This document shows positions 22,837 through 30,480 of a stretch of DNA of 39,662 nucleotides, piece after piece (position 1 is the stretch's first letter; each line of letters begins with the position of its first letter). This DNA is from a virus. A model generated the notes under the pieces. The model searched no databases. It was not told where the DNA came from and was given only the letters and a program-made list of their open reading frames with translations. The translations under genes and the position numbers were made by a program. The stretch is from the IMG/VR virus record IMGVR_UViG_3300037086_000074, positions 1 through 39,662 of that record, one strand, 5' to 3'.

Positions 22837-23214
22837 TTAGAAACCGTGTGAGAACGCGACGCGATCGATGGCCGCCTCTATCTCGGAGGCAACCTTGTCC
22901 TCGTTCGCGTCTGCGGCGGGCAGGAATGCGTCTTGCATCTGCCTGACGCCCCAGTCGGGGCGTTTGCCGGTCGTCTTCCGGTACTTCTGTTCGACGGTGA
23001 CGAGGCCGGCTGACCGTACGCGCGGGATGATCCCGGCGGCGGACTTGGCCGGCGTGGGGTCGAGCGCAGCGAGTCGTTCCGCCGCGTCCTTTGCCACCAC
23101 GCCGGCCACTTCCTTCAACTCGCCCCGGAGCGTGACCGCGAGATCGCGGTCTACCTCGTTGAGCGCGCTGATGAGTTCGGCCAGGCCGAGGATACGGACT
23201 GGCTTGCCGGGCAT
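22837..23214 (-). CDS. HK97 gp10-like tail protein, 125 aa
   Basis: Small tail-assembly protein. It has an amphipathic helix (LAELISALNEVDRDLAVTLR), then VAGVVAKDAAERLAAL, a RKTTGKRPDWGVRQMQDAFLPA strand-turn region and an acidic helical end. This layout fits the HK97-gp10/tail-component family, although it lies after the tail tube rather than before it. The ATG shares a base with the preceding TAA (TAATG). Confidence 0.6.
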   Translation of the reverse strand: MPGKPVRILGLAELISALNEVDRDLAVTLRGELKEVAGVVAKDAAERLAALDPTPAKSAAGIIPRVRSAGLVTVEQKYRKTTGKRPDWGVRQMQDAFLPAADANEDKVASEIEAAIDRVAFSHGF

Positions 23215-23633
23215 TACGTGCCGATGCGGTTCAGCTTGCCGTCGATCGTGAACGTCGGCGAGACCATCGCGACGGCGCCCACGGCTTCCTTCAACGGCAC
23301 GTAGTCGTACAGCTTGCCGTTGCCTTCCCATCCCGGGTTGCTCTCGGAGAGCGTCGACCCGGACGGGGTAACCTCGAGCGCGACGGCCTGCTCGTCAGCG
23401 TAGATCTCCCAGAGGATCTCGTCCAGAACGGTGAAGTCCTTGTCTTGGTAGAGGTCGAGCGCGATCGTGTCCTTGGAGAAGCCGGGGATCTGCGTATGAC
23501 CCGCGTCTCCCGAGGCGGTCGTGTCGAGCTCGTCCTTGTGAAGCGTGACCGTAACCTGCTTCACGTAGGCGGAGACATCCGTCGTCTTGACGAGCACGCA
23601 CGGGTTCTTGATGTAGAACTTGGTGACTGCCAT
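23214..23633 (-). CDS. Major tail tube protein, 139 aa
   Basis: Probable building block of the tail tube. Beta-rich sequence beginning MAVTKFYIKNPCVLVKTTDV, followed by VKQVTVTLHKDELDTTASGD and TIALDLYQDKDFTVLDEILW. This pattern (local DELDTTAxGD then IxLxLYQD) is typical of short tail-tube proteins. AGGAGG lies upstream of the ATG. The position, directly after the tail-completion gene and before the chaperones, agrees. Confidence 0.8.
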   Translation of the reverse strand: MAVTKFYIKNPCVLVKTTDVSAYVKQVTVTLHKDELDTTASGDAGHTQIPGFSKDTIALDLYQDKDFTVLDEILWEIYADEQAVALEVTPSGSTLSESNPGWEGNGKLYDYVPLKEAVGAVAMVSPTFTIDGKLNRIGT

Positions 23634-23673
23634 TCATCCTCCTCCCGGCTTTGGGCCGGAACTCAGCCCCGGC

Positions 23674-24123
23674 CTATGCCGGGTCGGGGGTGATGACCAT
23701 CAGCACCGTCCAGGTCGAGCCGAGCACGTCTGCGCCCGTCTGCGGAACCCGGAACAGTTGATGGCCCTTGTTGCTCGTGACGATCAGGTCATCGACCACG
23801 CCGCCGAGGGTTGGGTCTGCCTCGAGCGCGGTCTGTAACGAGCCGTCACCGTTCGGGTTGATGAGCGTGTCGAGCGCCTGTTGCGCCGTGATGTCGAGCC
23901 CGCCGATGTACGCCTGCACGATCCACGTCCACTTCTGTAGCGCGGCGCCCTCATGTGGTATGAGCTCGTCGGGGAAGAAGCAGATCGTGGCGAACACGGG
24001 CGCGACGTTGTACTGGACGACGTTGTACGGTTGCCCGCTCGGGCCGGTGAGCCCGTCGAGCGCGGTTTTCATCGCCGCCCGGATGTTCTCGACCGTCCTG
24101 TCGGGCGGCGTCGGAGGGGTCAT
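23674..24123 (-). CDS. Tail terminator / completion protein, 149 aa
   Basis: Predicted to cap the tail and join it to the head. It starts MTPPTPPDRTVENIRAAMKT, then a beta domain (VFATICFFPDELIPHEGAAL, WTWIVQAYIGG) with QALDTLINPNGDGSLQTAL, a section common in tail-terminator-type proteins. ATG 24123 overlaps the connector stop (ATGA). Longer frames upstream lie within that gene. Confidence 0.7.
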   Translation of the reverse strand: MTPPTPPDRTVENIRAAMKTALDGLTGPSGQPYNVVQYNVAPVFATICFFPDELIPHEGAALQKWTWIVQAYIGGLDITAQQALDTLINPNGDGSLQTALEADPTLGGVVDDLIVTSNKGHQLFRVPQTGADVLGSTWTVLMVITPDPA

Positions 24124-24737
24124 ACGAACGCCGGAGCCCGCGAGAGGTCGCGGATGAGCGCGGCCATCTCCGGGTCTTCTTTCGCGACCCGTACCGCGCC
24201 GTCGACACCAATGCCGGCGACACCGAGCGGCGCCATCCGCGTCCTGACGATCAGGCGGACGGCGAGTAGGTTGGTTAGCGACACGATCCCGTCGGGAACC
24301 TCGAGCCAGCCGAACCGGCCCGTCACCTTGACGCTGGACGGGTTCCAGTAGGGGAAGCGGGTATGGTTCGCCCACGGCTTGACCTTCAGGCGCTCCCATG
24401 GTCTGCCGTCGAGGTCGGCGTTATCAGGCCCGAACTCGAAGTCCGTATGGAGCACCCAGATGGTCTCGAACGAGCCGTCGCCGTCCTGATCGCTCTCGAC
24501 GCTCGTATACGCTACGAGGTCGTCGATTTCCAGGACGATCGGGTACTTCGGCGTGTACGTTCGTACCTCGTCGTTTGACACGTCGCGCAGGTAGAACACC
24601 CGGTCACACGCCTTGTCGCAGGCACGCGAAGCGGTTGCGACGGCCTGCGTCACCTCGTCCTCGAAGGCGGTCGTATTGCTCGCGTTGAGCATCGCCTTCA
24701 CTACGTCTACGGTCGTGTAAGCCGGAATGTCAGACAT
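24120..24737 (-). CDS. Head-tail connector protein, 205 aa
   Basis: Sits at the portal vertex between head and tail. The N-terminal helices (TTVDVVKAMLNASNTT, DEVTQAVATASRACDKACDR) followed by a beta region (TYTPKYPIVLEIDDLVAYTS) and RFGWLEVPDGI match the adaptor-type connectors that follow capsid genes. GGAGGAG precedes the ATG. It begins just below a strong hairpin after the capsid gene. Confidence 0.72.
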   Translation of the reverse strand: MSDIPAYTTVDVVKAMLNASNTTAFEDEVTQAVATASRACDKACDRVFYLRDVSNDEVRTYTPKYPIVLEIDDLVAYTSVESDQDGDGSFETIWVLHTDFEFGPDNADLDGRPWERLKVKPWANHTRFPYWNPSSVKVTGRFGWLEVPDGIVSLTNLLAVRLIVRTRMAPLGVAGIGVDGAVRVAKEDPEMAALIRDLSRAPAFV

Positions 24738-24749
24738 GCTCCTCCGTTG

Positions 24750-24778
24750 GCGGCCCCGCCCACTCCGGGCGGGGCCGC
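24750..24778 (-). terminator. 12-bp GC hairpin behind the capsid gene
   Basis: GCGGCCCCGCCC (24750-24761) and GGGCGGGGCCGC (24767-24778) form a perfect 12-bp stem with a 5-base loop. No T-run follows on the minus strand. It may be a tail-less terminator or processing site that lowers expression below the capsid gene, or may protect the capsid mRNA end. Confidence 0.6.
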
Positions 24779-24797
24779 TTCGCTACCGAATTGAGGA

Positions 24798-26081
24798 TCA
24801 GAAGCCCTCGACCACGCAGAAGGCGTGCGGGCGCTGACACGCGAATGCGGCACGGAACTCCGCGCGGATCGCGATCAGGCGCTTGAGGAAGTCGTCCTCG
24901 TTGCTGTCGCTCATCTGCAACTCCGCACCGGAGCGCACCCACATGGTTGCGCCGAGCTTGAAGTTGCCGACGAGGATCGTTCCCTCGGATGCCAGCGGGG
25001 TTGCCACGACGGGAAGGCCCCAGATCGTGTTCGACTCCGCAGGCGTCCGCGAGTTGGCGAGCAGGAAGCCGCCAGCCGTCGACTCCTCAACGAGCATGTT
25101 GTGATAGTCGACCGGGTGCATGACTACGGCGTCCGGGTCCTGGTACAGCGTCGTCCGGACGTTTGCGATGGCGCGAGAGACTACGCTCACACGCCGCTCA
25201 TTGGTTTCCTTGGTGAGCACGTACGCGCCGGAGTAACCAACCTTGGTCACTTCCGTCGTGATGCCGGTGAAGTCCTGGCCCGTGCCGCCGCCGGAGTAAA
25301 CCTCCGTCTCGGCTTCGAGCAGGACGCCGTAGACGAGCTGCTGCTCGATGAGCGTCTGCAACGCCGGGATGTCGAGCAGGGACTCGCGCGGTGCCTTGAC
25401 GTACTGGCCGATGTTCTCGACCGCGGCATCCGCCGTCGACCACGTGTACGTGGCGGCGGGGAATGCGGTGGCGAGAGCAGTCGGTGCAGCCGTGTCGGTA
25501 CGCACGGTCTGCTTGCCGTAGCGGACGAGGTTACTGTCCGTTGCGCCGACGGTGATCAGGTCGAGGAGGCGGATCTGACGCCTCGGGATCTCGACAGGCG
25601 GGAAGAGGTTCTGATCGATTGCGATCAGCGCCTCACCTGTTGCTCCTTCGCCGACGGCGAGGAAGCCGTAGCCGCCATTGCGGAGAGACCGAACCAGGGC
25701 GGCGCGGCTGTTGATCGCCACGGTGGGAAGCACGCCGATTGCGGCACTCCCTGCGGCGACCCGACGCGCGTTCTGGAAGGCCGGGTCCTCCATCATCGCG
25801 GAGACGAGGTCCTGCGGCTGTGTGCCACCGATCTCCGTTGCTACCGGGTTACGGGAAAGCAAGTGGAGCAGCGTATTCCGCCGATCCTCTACGTCCGCGA
25901 GGACACCTTTCGCCGTATCTTCCGCCTCGAGGAGGCCGCGGAGCGGCTCGTCCCCGGCGGGGTCGTCGACTTCGCTCATCCGTGTCTCGACTGCCTCGCG
26001 GGCAGCCTGGGCGGATGTGCGAGAGTCCCTGAGCATGGCCTCCGCGGCGCGCAAGTCACGCTCGATGGACGATCTATCCAT
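24798..26081 (-). CDS. Major capsid protein, HK97 fold, 427 aa
   Basis: Forms the icosahedral head. Residues 1-80 are helical and charged (IERDLRAAEAMLRDSRTSAQ), consistent with a delta/scaffold domain that the adjacent S49 protease may remove. The HK97 core follows, with IPRRQIRLLDLITVGATDSN, AVENIGQYVKAPRESLLDIP (P-domain spine), VMHPVDYHNMLVEE, GLPVVATPLASEGTILVGNF and the C-terminal IRAEFRAAFACQRPHAFC. AGAAGGAG lies upstream of the ATG. Length is normal for HK97-like capsids with a scaffold domain. Confidence 0.93.
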   Translation of the reverse strand: MDRSSIERDLRAAEAMLRDSRTSAQAAREAVETRMSEVDDPAGDEPLRGLLEAEDTAKGVLADVEDRRNTLLHLLSRNPVATEIGGTQPQDLVSAMMEDPAFQNARRVAAGSAAIGVLPTVAINSRAALVRSLRNGGYGFLAVGEGATGEALIAIDQNLFPPVEIPRRQIRLLDLITVGATDSNLVRYGKQTVRTDTAAPTALATAFPAATYTWSTADAAVENIGQYVKAPRESLLDIPALQTLIEQQLVYGVLLEAETEVYSGGGTGQDFTGITTEVTKVGYSGAYVLTKETNERRVSVVSRAIANVRTTLYQDPDAVVMHPVDYHNMLVEESTAGGFLLANSRTPAESNTIWGLPVVATPLASEGTILVGNFKLGATMWVRSGAELQMSDSNEDDFLKRLIAIRAEFRAAFACQRPHAFCVVEGF

Positions 26082-26093
26082 CGTTCTCCTTCT

Positions 26094-26108
26094 GGGGCGG
26101 ATTGCCCC
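26094..26108 (-). other. Short hairpin before the capsid ribosome site
   Basis: GGGGC and GCCCC (26094-26098, 26104-26108) pair around five bases in the 46-bp gap between protease and capsid genes, just above AGAAGGAG. It may affect capsid translation or mark an RNA processing point. Confidence 0.35.
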
Positions 26109-26127
26109 GTGGTGGAATAGGCCGGGC

Positions 26128-27324
26128 CTAGAGCCCGAACGCCCTACGCGCGAGTAGTTCCTTGATGCGCGTGGGGAGAGCGGGCTTGTCGGCGCCGCTT
26201 GGCCGTTGCTCCGGCTTGGCCGGAGACTCTGTTTCCGCGCTGGTCTGGTCGATGGGGATCAGATCCTCACCGTGCGCGAGATCATCTTCGTTGGCGTCTT
26301 CGGGGGGATCGACCGCCGGCGGCTCGTCGTCCTCCGGGGCCTCGATGGCCGCGAGGGTGAGCGAAGGGGCGGATGCCCGCAGGCTCGTCGTCTGCCGGTT
26401 GAGGATGCCCGCGACCGTCTCGTCAAACGTGGCGATCCGGTCGACCGCGCCCGCGGCGAGCGCCTGTGAGGCGGTCAGAATCGCCCCGCCGCCGAAGTTC
26501 TCCTCAACCTCGTCCGCGGAGAATCCACGCGCTGAACCGATGGCCTCGAGGAACGTGCCGTAGAGCTCGTCCACGATCGCCTGGGTCCGCGCCTTTGCGC
26601 CCTCGGTGAGCGGCCCGTACGGGCTCATGTCCATCTTGTTCGGCCCCGCCGAGATCACCGTATTGACGAGTCCTTCCTGCGCGTAGGCGCCGGACTCATC
26701 GGTGTGGCGCGCGTATATGCCGATGGAGCCGACAAGCCCCGAGGGTGTCACCACGAACTCGTCCGCCTGCGCGGCGAGCCAGTAGGCGGCGCTCGCAGCC
26801 ATCGTGTTGGCGATGGCGGTTGTCGGTGTCTGGACGGAGCGGATGACCGCCGCCGTCTCCTCTACTAGTCCAGTGCTGCCGCCGGGGGAGTCGATGTCAA
26901 GCAGGATGTGCCGAATACTCGGGTCGGCGTCTGCCGCAGCGACAAGCTGCGCGAACTGGGTTAGCCCGACCGTGCCGCCACCGGAGACGCCCGCGATAGG
27001 CCGCGGGGTGATCGTCCCGTACAGGCTGATAATGGCGAGCGCCGGCTGTGCACCTCCACCGAAGGCGGGCGAGGCGGCGTGGTTCGCAGCCGCGAAGCGT
27101 CCTTTGGCGTCCCTGCCGACGAGGGTGGGTAGCTTGTGGTCGGACGAGTGGCGTCCGGCGAACGCAGCGCGGGACTCGCCGATGATGGCTTCGACTTCCT
27201 CGTCCGTGAAGCTGACGCCGCGGACGCGACGGTCGATGATCCCGCAGACGATCTCGAACATGTCCGGCGTGATCGCCCACGGCTGACTTAGCACACTGGC
27301 GACGTGCCGCAAGCGGTCACTCAT
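26128..27324 (-). CDS. S49 (SppA/lambda C-like) head maturation protease, 398 aa
   Basis: Serine protease expected to process the capsid scaffold domain. The core has LYGTITPRP, ILLDIDSPGGS (140-150), MAASAAYWLA with the probable nucleophile Ser 178, and AGPNKMDMSPYGPLTEGA with the probable catalytic Lys 230; Ser/Lys pairs of this kind define the family. The C-terminal 100 residues are acidic and Pro-rich and may be a scaffold part. The start ATG 27324 has AAAGGAA upstream; the ORF is open to 27393. The gene follows a leader with alternative inverted repeats. Confidence 0.9.
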   Translation of the reverse strand: MSDRLRHVASVLSQPWAITPDMFEIVCGIIDRRVRGVSFTDEEVEAIIGESRAAFAGRHSSDHKLPTLVGRDAKGRFAAANHAASPAFGGGAQPALAIISLYGTITPRPIAGVSGGGTVGLTQFAQLVAAADADPSIRHILLDIDSPGGSTGLVEETAAVIRSVQTPTTAIANTMAASAAYWLAAQADEFVVTPSGLVGSIGIYARHTDESGAYAQEGLVNTVISAGPNKMDMSPYGPLTEGAKARTQAIVDELYGTFLEAIGSARGFSADEVEENFGGGAILTASQALAAGAVDRIATFDETVAGILNRQTTSLRASAPSLTLAAIEAPEDDEPPAVDPPEDANEDDLAHGEDLIPIDQTSAETESPAKPEQRPSGADKPALPTRIKELLARRAFGL

Positions 27325-27444
27325 TGAGTTCCTTTCGCTAGAAACTCTCGGCACGTCTTGGACTACGACGCACTCCCTAGGCTGACGTGCCAAGCAACAC
27401 GACTCCCGTACGCGTAAGCCTTCACGCGCAGGTCATGCCGAGAG
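27301..27444 (-). promoter_or_regulatory. Protease-capsid leader with mutually exclusive stems
   Basis: In mRNA order: CTCTCGGCA (27444-27436), GGCACGTC (27391-27384), GACGTGCCGAGAG (27357-27345), the ribosome site and ATG (27324), then GGCACGTC again inside the gene (27308-27301). The third element can pair with the first (9 bp), the second (8 bp) or the fourth (8 bp, enclosing the start), but only one at a time. This is the layout of an attenuator or translational switch. Confidence 0.5.
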
Positions 27445-27481
27445 ACTTAGTTACAAATGGAGCGAATACAGATAACGCGTG

Positions 27482-28015
27482 TTAGCGGTGTCCACCGAAG
27501 AAGCGCCGCCAGCGAAACTTCGCCTCTATTGGGCGTCTCGATTCGCCAAACAGGTCTACGGGATACAGCCCCGCACGATGGGTTTCCTCGTGCGGAACCA
27601 CGGCTTCTATGTGAAAACCGGCCGCTTTTAGACTTGCGCCGCTTTCGCTTTCCAGCGTGTAAGTAATAGCGCTGGTATACCCGAGTGCCTGGGCCGCCCT
27701 ACAAAGAGCCCCATAGATACGGGAATTGGCGTTGCTATCGCCCAGGGTACAAGTTCTAGTTATTTCAACTGTTCGCGGTTCCTTCTTTTGGAGCAAGCGA
27801 GAAACCGGGTGACCTACCATTCCAACTCCCACCAATTGCCCGTTATGCGCAATACCCACCCCAAATCTCCACCCAGGGGGAGCAACATTATGGCGATGAT
27901 GTTCCGCGACAAAGCGCCGCGCTTCGCTTAGGGTAATTGGAACCAATTCCAAGCGGCCCGCGGGAGTCGAACTCCGCTCCTCTCGTCTGGACTTGCCCGA
28001 GCGGTCTACCTCCAT
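27482..28015 (-). CDS. GNAT-like acetyltransferase (XF1762-type), up to 177 aa
   Basis: Phage GNAT-fold protein. The core pattern is ELVPITLSEARRFVAEHHRH, then RFGVGIAHNGQLVGVGMVG, TVEITRTCTLGDSNANSRIY and ALGYTSAITYTLESESGASL, KAAGFH. This is the conserved order of small N-acetyltransferase-like proteins carried by many phages; the substrate is not known. The start is unsure: ATG 28015 adds 21 Arg/Ser-rich residues that overlap a tRNA-like element, while TTG 27952 lies exactly where the family homology begins. Neither has a clear ribosome site. The gene interrupts the portal-protease order. Confidence 0.75.
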   Translation of the reverse strand: MEVDRSGKSRREERSSTPAGRLELVPITLSEARRFVAEHHRHNVAPPGWRFGVGIAHNGQLVGVGMVGHPVSRLLQKKEPRTVEITRTCTLGDSNANSRIYGALCRAAQALGYTSAITYTLESESGASLKAAGFHIEAVVPHEETHRAGLYPVDLFGESRRPIEAKFRWRRFFGGHR

Positions 28016-28029
28016 CTACCTAGGGCCGC
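27953..28029 (-). other. tRNA-like or degenerate tRNA element, 77 nt
   Basis: A perfect 7-bp acceptor-like pair (GCGGCCC/GGGCCGC), TA at positions 8-9, a GGT/ACC D-arm-like section, CTCG/CGAG in the anticodon position and a TTCGACT T-loop, with a total length of 77. The anticodon arm is 3 bases too long and the T-arm has one extra A, so no anticodon can be read. It may be a decayed tRNA or another structured RNA. It covers the first 21 codons of the GNAT ORF. Confidence 0.35.
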
Positions 28030-28092
28030 GTTCCGCAACGAACGCACCGCTTGCTCCACATAGATACATACGGGGTTGCATAGACAAGAAAG

Positions 28093-28401
28093 CTAGGGAG
28101 ACCCCAGAGCGGCACGAGCCTCGGTTACGCACTTGAGCACGTAGCAGCGCCAGCACCAATCGTCAGGGAAATCCAAGTCCCCGACCTCGGAGTCGAAACA
28201 GGTGTTGCCTTCGCGCTCGCCGTTCGCGTCGTGGTCCTCGTCCTCGCAGTAGCGGCCAGCGAAGCTCTCGGCTAGACCCGACAGCCATGCTTCGGCTTCG
28301 CGCATATCGTCCCGTAGCCGTTCGATCTCGGCCTCCGCTCGGGCGGCGTGCAGGAGGGACGAGTGGAGCGTCCACTCGTCCCATTCGGAAGCGGCTTTCA
28401 A
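28093..28401 (-). CDS. Acidic Cys-containing protein, 102 aa
   Basis: Begins with a helix (LHSSLLHAARAEAEIERLRDD), has an acidic middle (CEDEDHDANGEREGNTC) and ends with FPDDWCWRCYVLKC. The cysteines (CxxC plus flanking ones) suggest metal binding. TTG 28401 is the only reasonable start and lacks a clear ribosome site. The 118 bp between it and the portal stop hold no gene that I can see. Confidence 0.6.
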   Translation of the reverse strand: MKAASEWDEWTLHSSLLHAARAEAEIERLRDDMREAEAWLSGLAESFAGRYCEDEDHDANGEREGNTCFDSEVGDLDFPDDWCWRCYVLKCVTEARAALGSP

Positions 28402-28519
28402 TTCAGATCTGACATCGGGCGTCTCACGGAAGACCGTGCAAGCACAGAGAAAGGAACTACAGGAGCCCGACGCAGAGCCTTGCGCGAGTAGGGTCAGACA
28501 CGCTCGTTCGCCTCATTCG

Positions 28520-29986
28520 TCAGTTCTCCTCGTTCGGCGCGGCCTTGTCTATCGGCTTCCGCGCCGGCGGCTCGCTACCGTCCGGCGCCGTTTCTTCCTC
28601 GGCGTCGCCCGGCTGAGGCTGCGCGATACCCGCCTCTTTCACAGCCGTCTCCGCCGTCAACTGCGTCGGGAAGTCCGCCATCGGCAGCGTGCGCGGCGCC
28701 GTCCACGGCGTATCGCTCCGCCCCTTGAACCGGAGCGGCGACAGGCCGAACAGCTTCGTCCGGATCTCGTCCGGCGTCCATGACGGCCCGAGCTTGTCCG
28801 CCACAGCCGCCAACGCCTCGAAGTCAGGCAGGAGAAGCGACTGGAGATTGAAACGAACGTTCAAGTTCGTCCAGCCGGGAACCTGCGGGAGAAGCTGAGC
28901 CGCAAACTCCTCCTCGAAGTCCGACGCCCACGGCCCGAGGGAATCGCGCCCGAACTGCTCCCGCAGTTCTTTCACGTTCGACTTGATTGCGTTATCGAGG
29001 ATGCCGAGCACCGGAGGCGGCACGGCGAAAGCGGTCGAAGTCTCCTCACGCGAGAGCTTGATCAGCTCGACAATCGCCGACTGATCCGGCGCCTTCCCGA
29101 GCTCTTGCCACGTTCCACCCGGGATGCCGATCACCTTGCCGGCGTTCTCCGGGGACGCGTACAAGCCGTCGAGAAGCGAGCGGATCTCCTCAGCCTTCGC
29201 CTTGTTCATGTCCTTGTCGAGCGACACGAAACCCGAGGGCCGCGCCGAGTTCGAGAAAAACGCGATCAGATGTCGCACAAGCGCATCGTGAAGCGCGAGC
29301 GTGTAGCGGCACGATTCGAGCGGCGAGATCCCGTAGATGCCTTCCGGATCAGAGCCAAAGCCGAAATGGATCACATCGGCAGCCGGCGTGATCTGAATCG
29401 GCCCGTAGTAGTAGCCGTTCCACGGCCGCCACCAATACGCGATCGGCCAACCATCCTGATCCGGCTCGACGCGGAGCACGTCACGCCAGCGAATGCGCCG
29501 GAGCCCGGTGACGTTGCCTACGCCGTCGCGGATCATCAGCCACATGGCGTTTCCGTAGACGAGCCGGTCAACGAGCGTGCCGGTAATCATCCCCTTGCGG
29601 CTCATCCGCTGCCCGGACTGTTGCCCCTGGAAGCCGCTGGTAAGCAGCGTGTCTAGCGCTTGGGCGGCGGATGGGCGCCCCTGGGCTACAACGTCGGAGC
29701 GAACGCGGACGGGGAAGCCTTCCTTATCGGTCTGGTACACGTTCAGCGGCATCCGGCCAAGGCCGTGCGCGAGCATGTTGACCGCAGACCAAACCCACGG
29801 GTTCGATAAGTAGATGAGCCGGTAGGTTGCCCACCGCTGCGCGCCACGGTCGGGCACCATCTGAATTGCGCCGTGGGTTGTCCAGCCGATGCGCGCCTGG
29901 TAGTCGGTCGAGGGTGAGGACCACCCCATGTACCCGGCGCCACCCGCGGCGCGGATTGCCCGCTTGGCGAAGTCGACGCCGATCAT
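28520..29986 (-). CDS. Portal protein, HK97 family, 488 aa
   Basis: Forms the dodecameric DNA gate at one head vertex. Motifs: WVWSAVNMLAHGLGRMPLNV (about residues 64-83), DRLVYGNAMWLMIRDGVGNV, VIHFGFGSDPEGIYGISPLE, a tunnel/stem region around LIKLSREETSTAFAVPPPVL, and ILDNAIKSNVKELREQFGRD. The C-terminal 60 residues are acidic and Pro-rich. The ATG overlaps the stop of a small membrane gene (ATGA). It follows the large terminase with only three small genes between. Confidence 0.93.
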   Translation of the reverse strand: MIGVDFAKRAIRAAGGAGYMGWSSPSTDYQARIGWTTHGAIQMVPDRGAQRWATYRLIYLSNPWVWSAVNMLAHGLGRMPLNVYQTDKEGFPVRVRSDVVAQGRPSAAQALDTLLTSGFQGQQSGQRMSRKGMITGTLVDRLVYGNAMWLMIRDGVGNVTGLRRIRWRDVLRVEPDQDGWPIAYWWRPWNGYYYGPIQITPAADVIHFGFGSDPEGIYGISPLESCRYTLALHDALVRHLIAFFSNSARPSGFVSLDKDMNKAKAEEIRSLLDGLYASPENAGKVIGIPGGTWQELGKAPDQSAIVELIKLSREETSTAFAVPPPVLGILDNAIKSNVKELREQFGRDSLGPWASDFEEEFAAQLLPQVPGWTNLNVRFNLQSLLLPDFEALAAVADKLGPSWTPDEIRTKLFGLSPLRFKGRSDTPWTAPRTLPMADFPTQLTAETAVKEAGIAQPQPGDAEEETAPDGSEPPARKPIDKAAPNEEN

Positions 29987-30138
29987 TTACCCGCCTTTGT
30001 CCGTGCGACGAAATAGGCTACCTGGGCGCACAGGAGCAACGCTCCCGCCACGATCAGGGCGGACGGCACGGATACCATGCCGATTCCGCCACAGAGCACG
30101 GCGAGAGCCGCCGTGGGCGGATAGAGGCTGAATTTCAT
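29983..30138 (-). CDS. Small two-span membrane protein, 51 aa
   Basis: Two hydrophobic segments (TAALAVLCGGIGMVSV and SALIVAGALLLCAQVAYFV) with a basic end (ARTKAGK). It overlaps the genes on both sides as ATGA, including the portal start. Function unknown; too short for the usual structural roles. Confidence 0.6.
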   Translation of the reverse strand: MKFSLYPPTAALAVLCGGIGMVSVPSALIVAGALLLCAQVAYFVARTKAGK

Positions 30139-30305
30139 TCCTGCTCCTTGGGCGGGGCAAAGAAAACGATCTGCGTCCCCTCGGCGTCGAACGTGACCCA
30201 GTGAGTCTTGTTCTTGGAATCCTCGGAAAAGAGTTGGGCGAGTGCGGCGTAAATCTCGCCGTACGATTCACTTCCGTGGAAGTGAACGGAGATGTTCTTA
30301 CTCAT
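30135..30305 (-). CDS. Hypothetical protein, 56 aa
   Basis: Small mixed alpha/beta protein (MSKNISVHFHGSESYGEIYA, then ALAQLFSEDSKNKTHWVTFD). ATG 30305 overlaps the previous stop by eight bases and has GGAGG upstream. The pattern of strand-helix-strand suggests a stable small fold; function unknown. Confidence 0.65.
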   Translation of the reverse strand: MSKNISVHFHGSESYGEIYAALAQLFSEDSKNKTHWVTFDAEGTQIVFFAPPKEQE

Positions 30306-30480
30306 CGTCAATCCCTCCGAGGTCGCCACGCGCGATACGCCGGTTGTGCTCAGTATTTGGGTCAAGTTCGCACTCACCCTGACGACAGTTACACCAATTG
30401 GGATTTGGATCATTCCGGCCGCCGGTGATGCCGTAGCGATCGTCTTGGTTTGGATTGTCCATTTGCTCGCGACAAATCAC
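30298..30480 (-). CDS. Hypothetical polar protein, 60 aa
   Basis: Asn/Asp/Gly-rich (MDNPNQDDRYGITGGRNDPN) with CNCRQGEC in the middle. GTG 30480 overlaps the terminase stop (GTGA); ATG 30462 in frame is the alternative. Probably disordered apart from the cysteine part. Function unknown. Confidence 0.55.
   Translation of the reverse strand: MICREQMDNPNQDDRYGITGGRNDPNPNWCNCRQGECELDPNTEHNRRIARGDLGGIDDE

Noticed and set aside
24825-26120. Plus-strand ORF of 431 codons opposite the capsid gene
   Set aside because: Antisense shadow; the minus strand is a convincing HK97 capsid protein.
28402-28519. Possible 14-codon ORF between the portal and the acidic Cys protein
   Set aside because: No ribosome site and no coupling overlap; too short to support.
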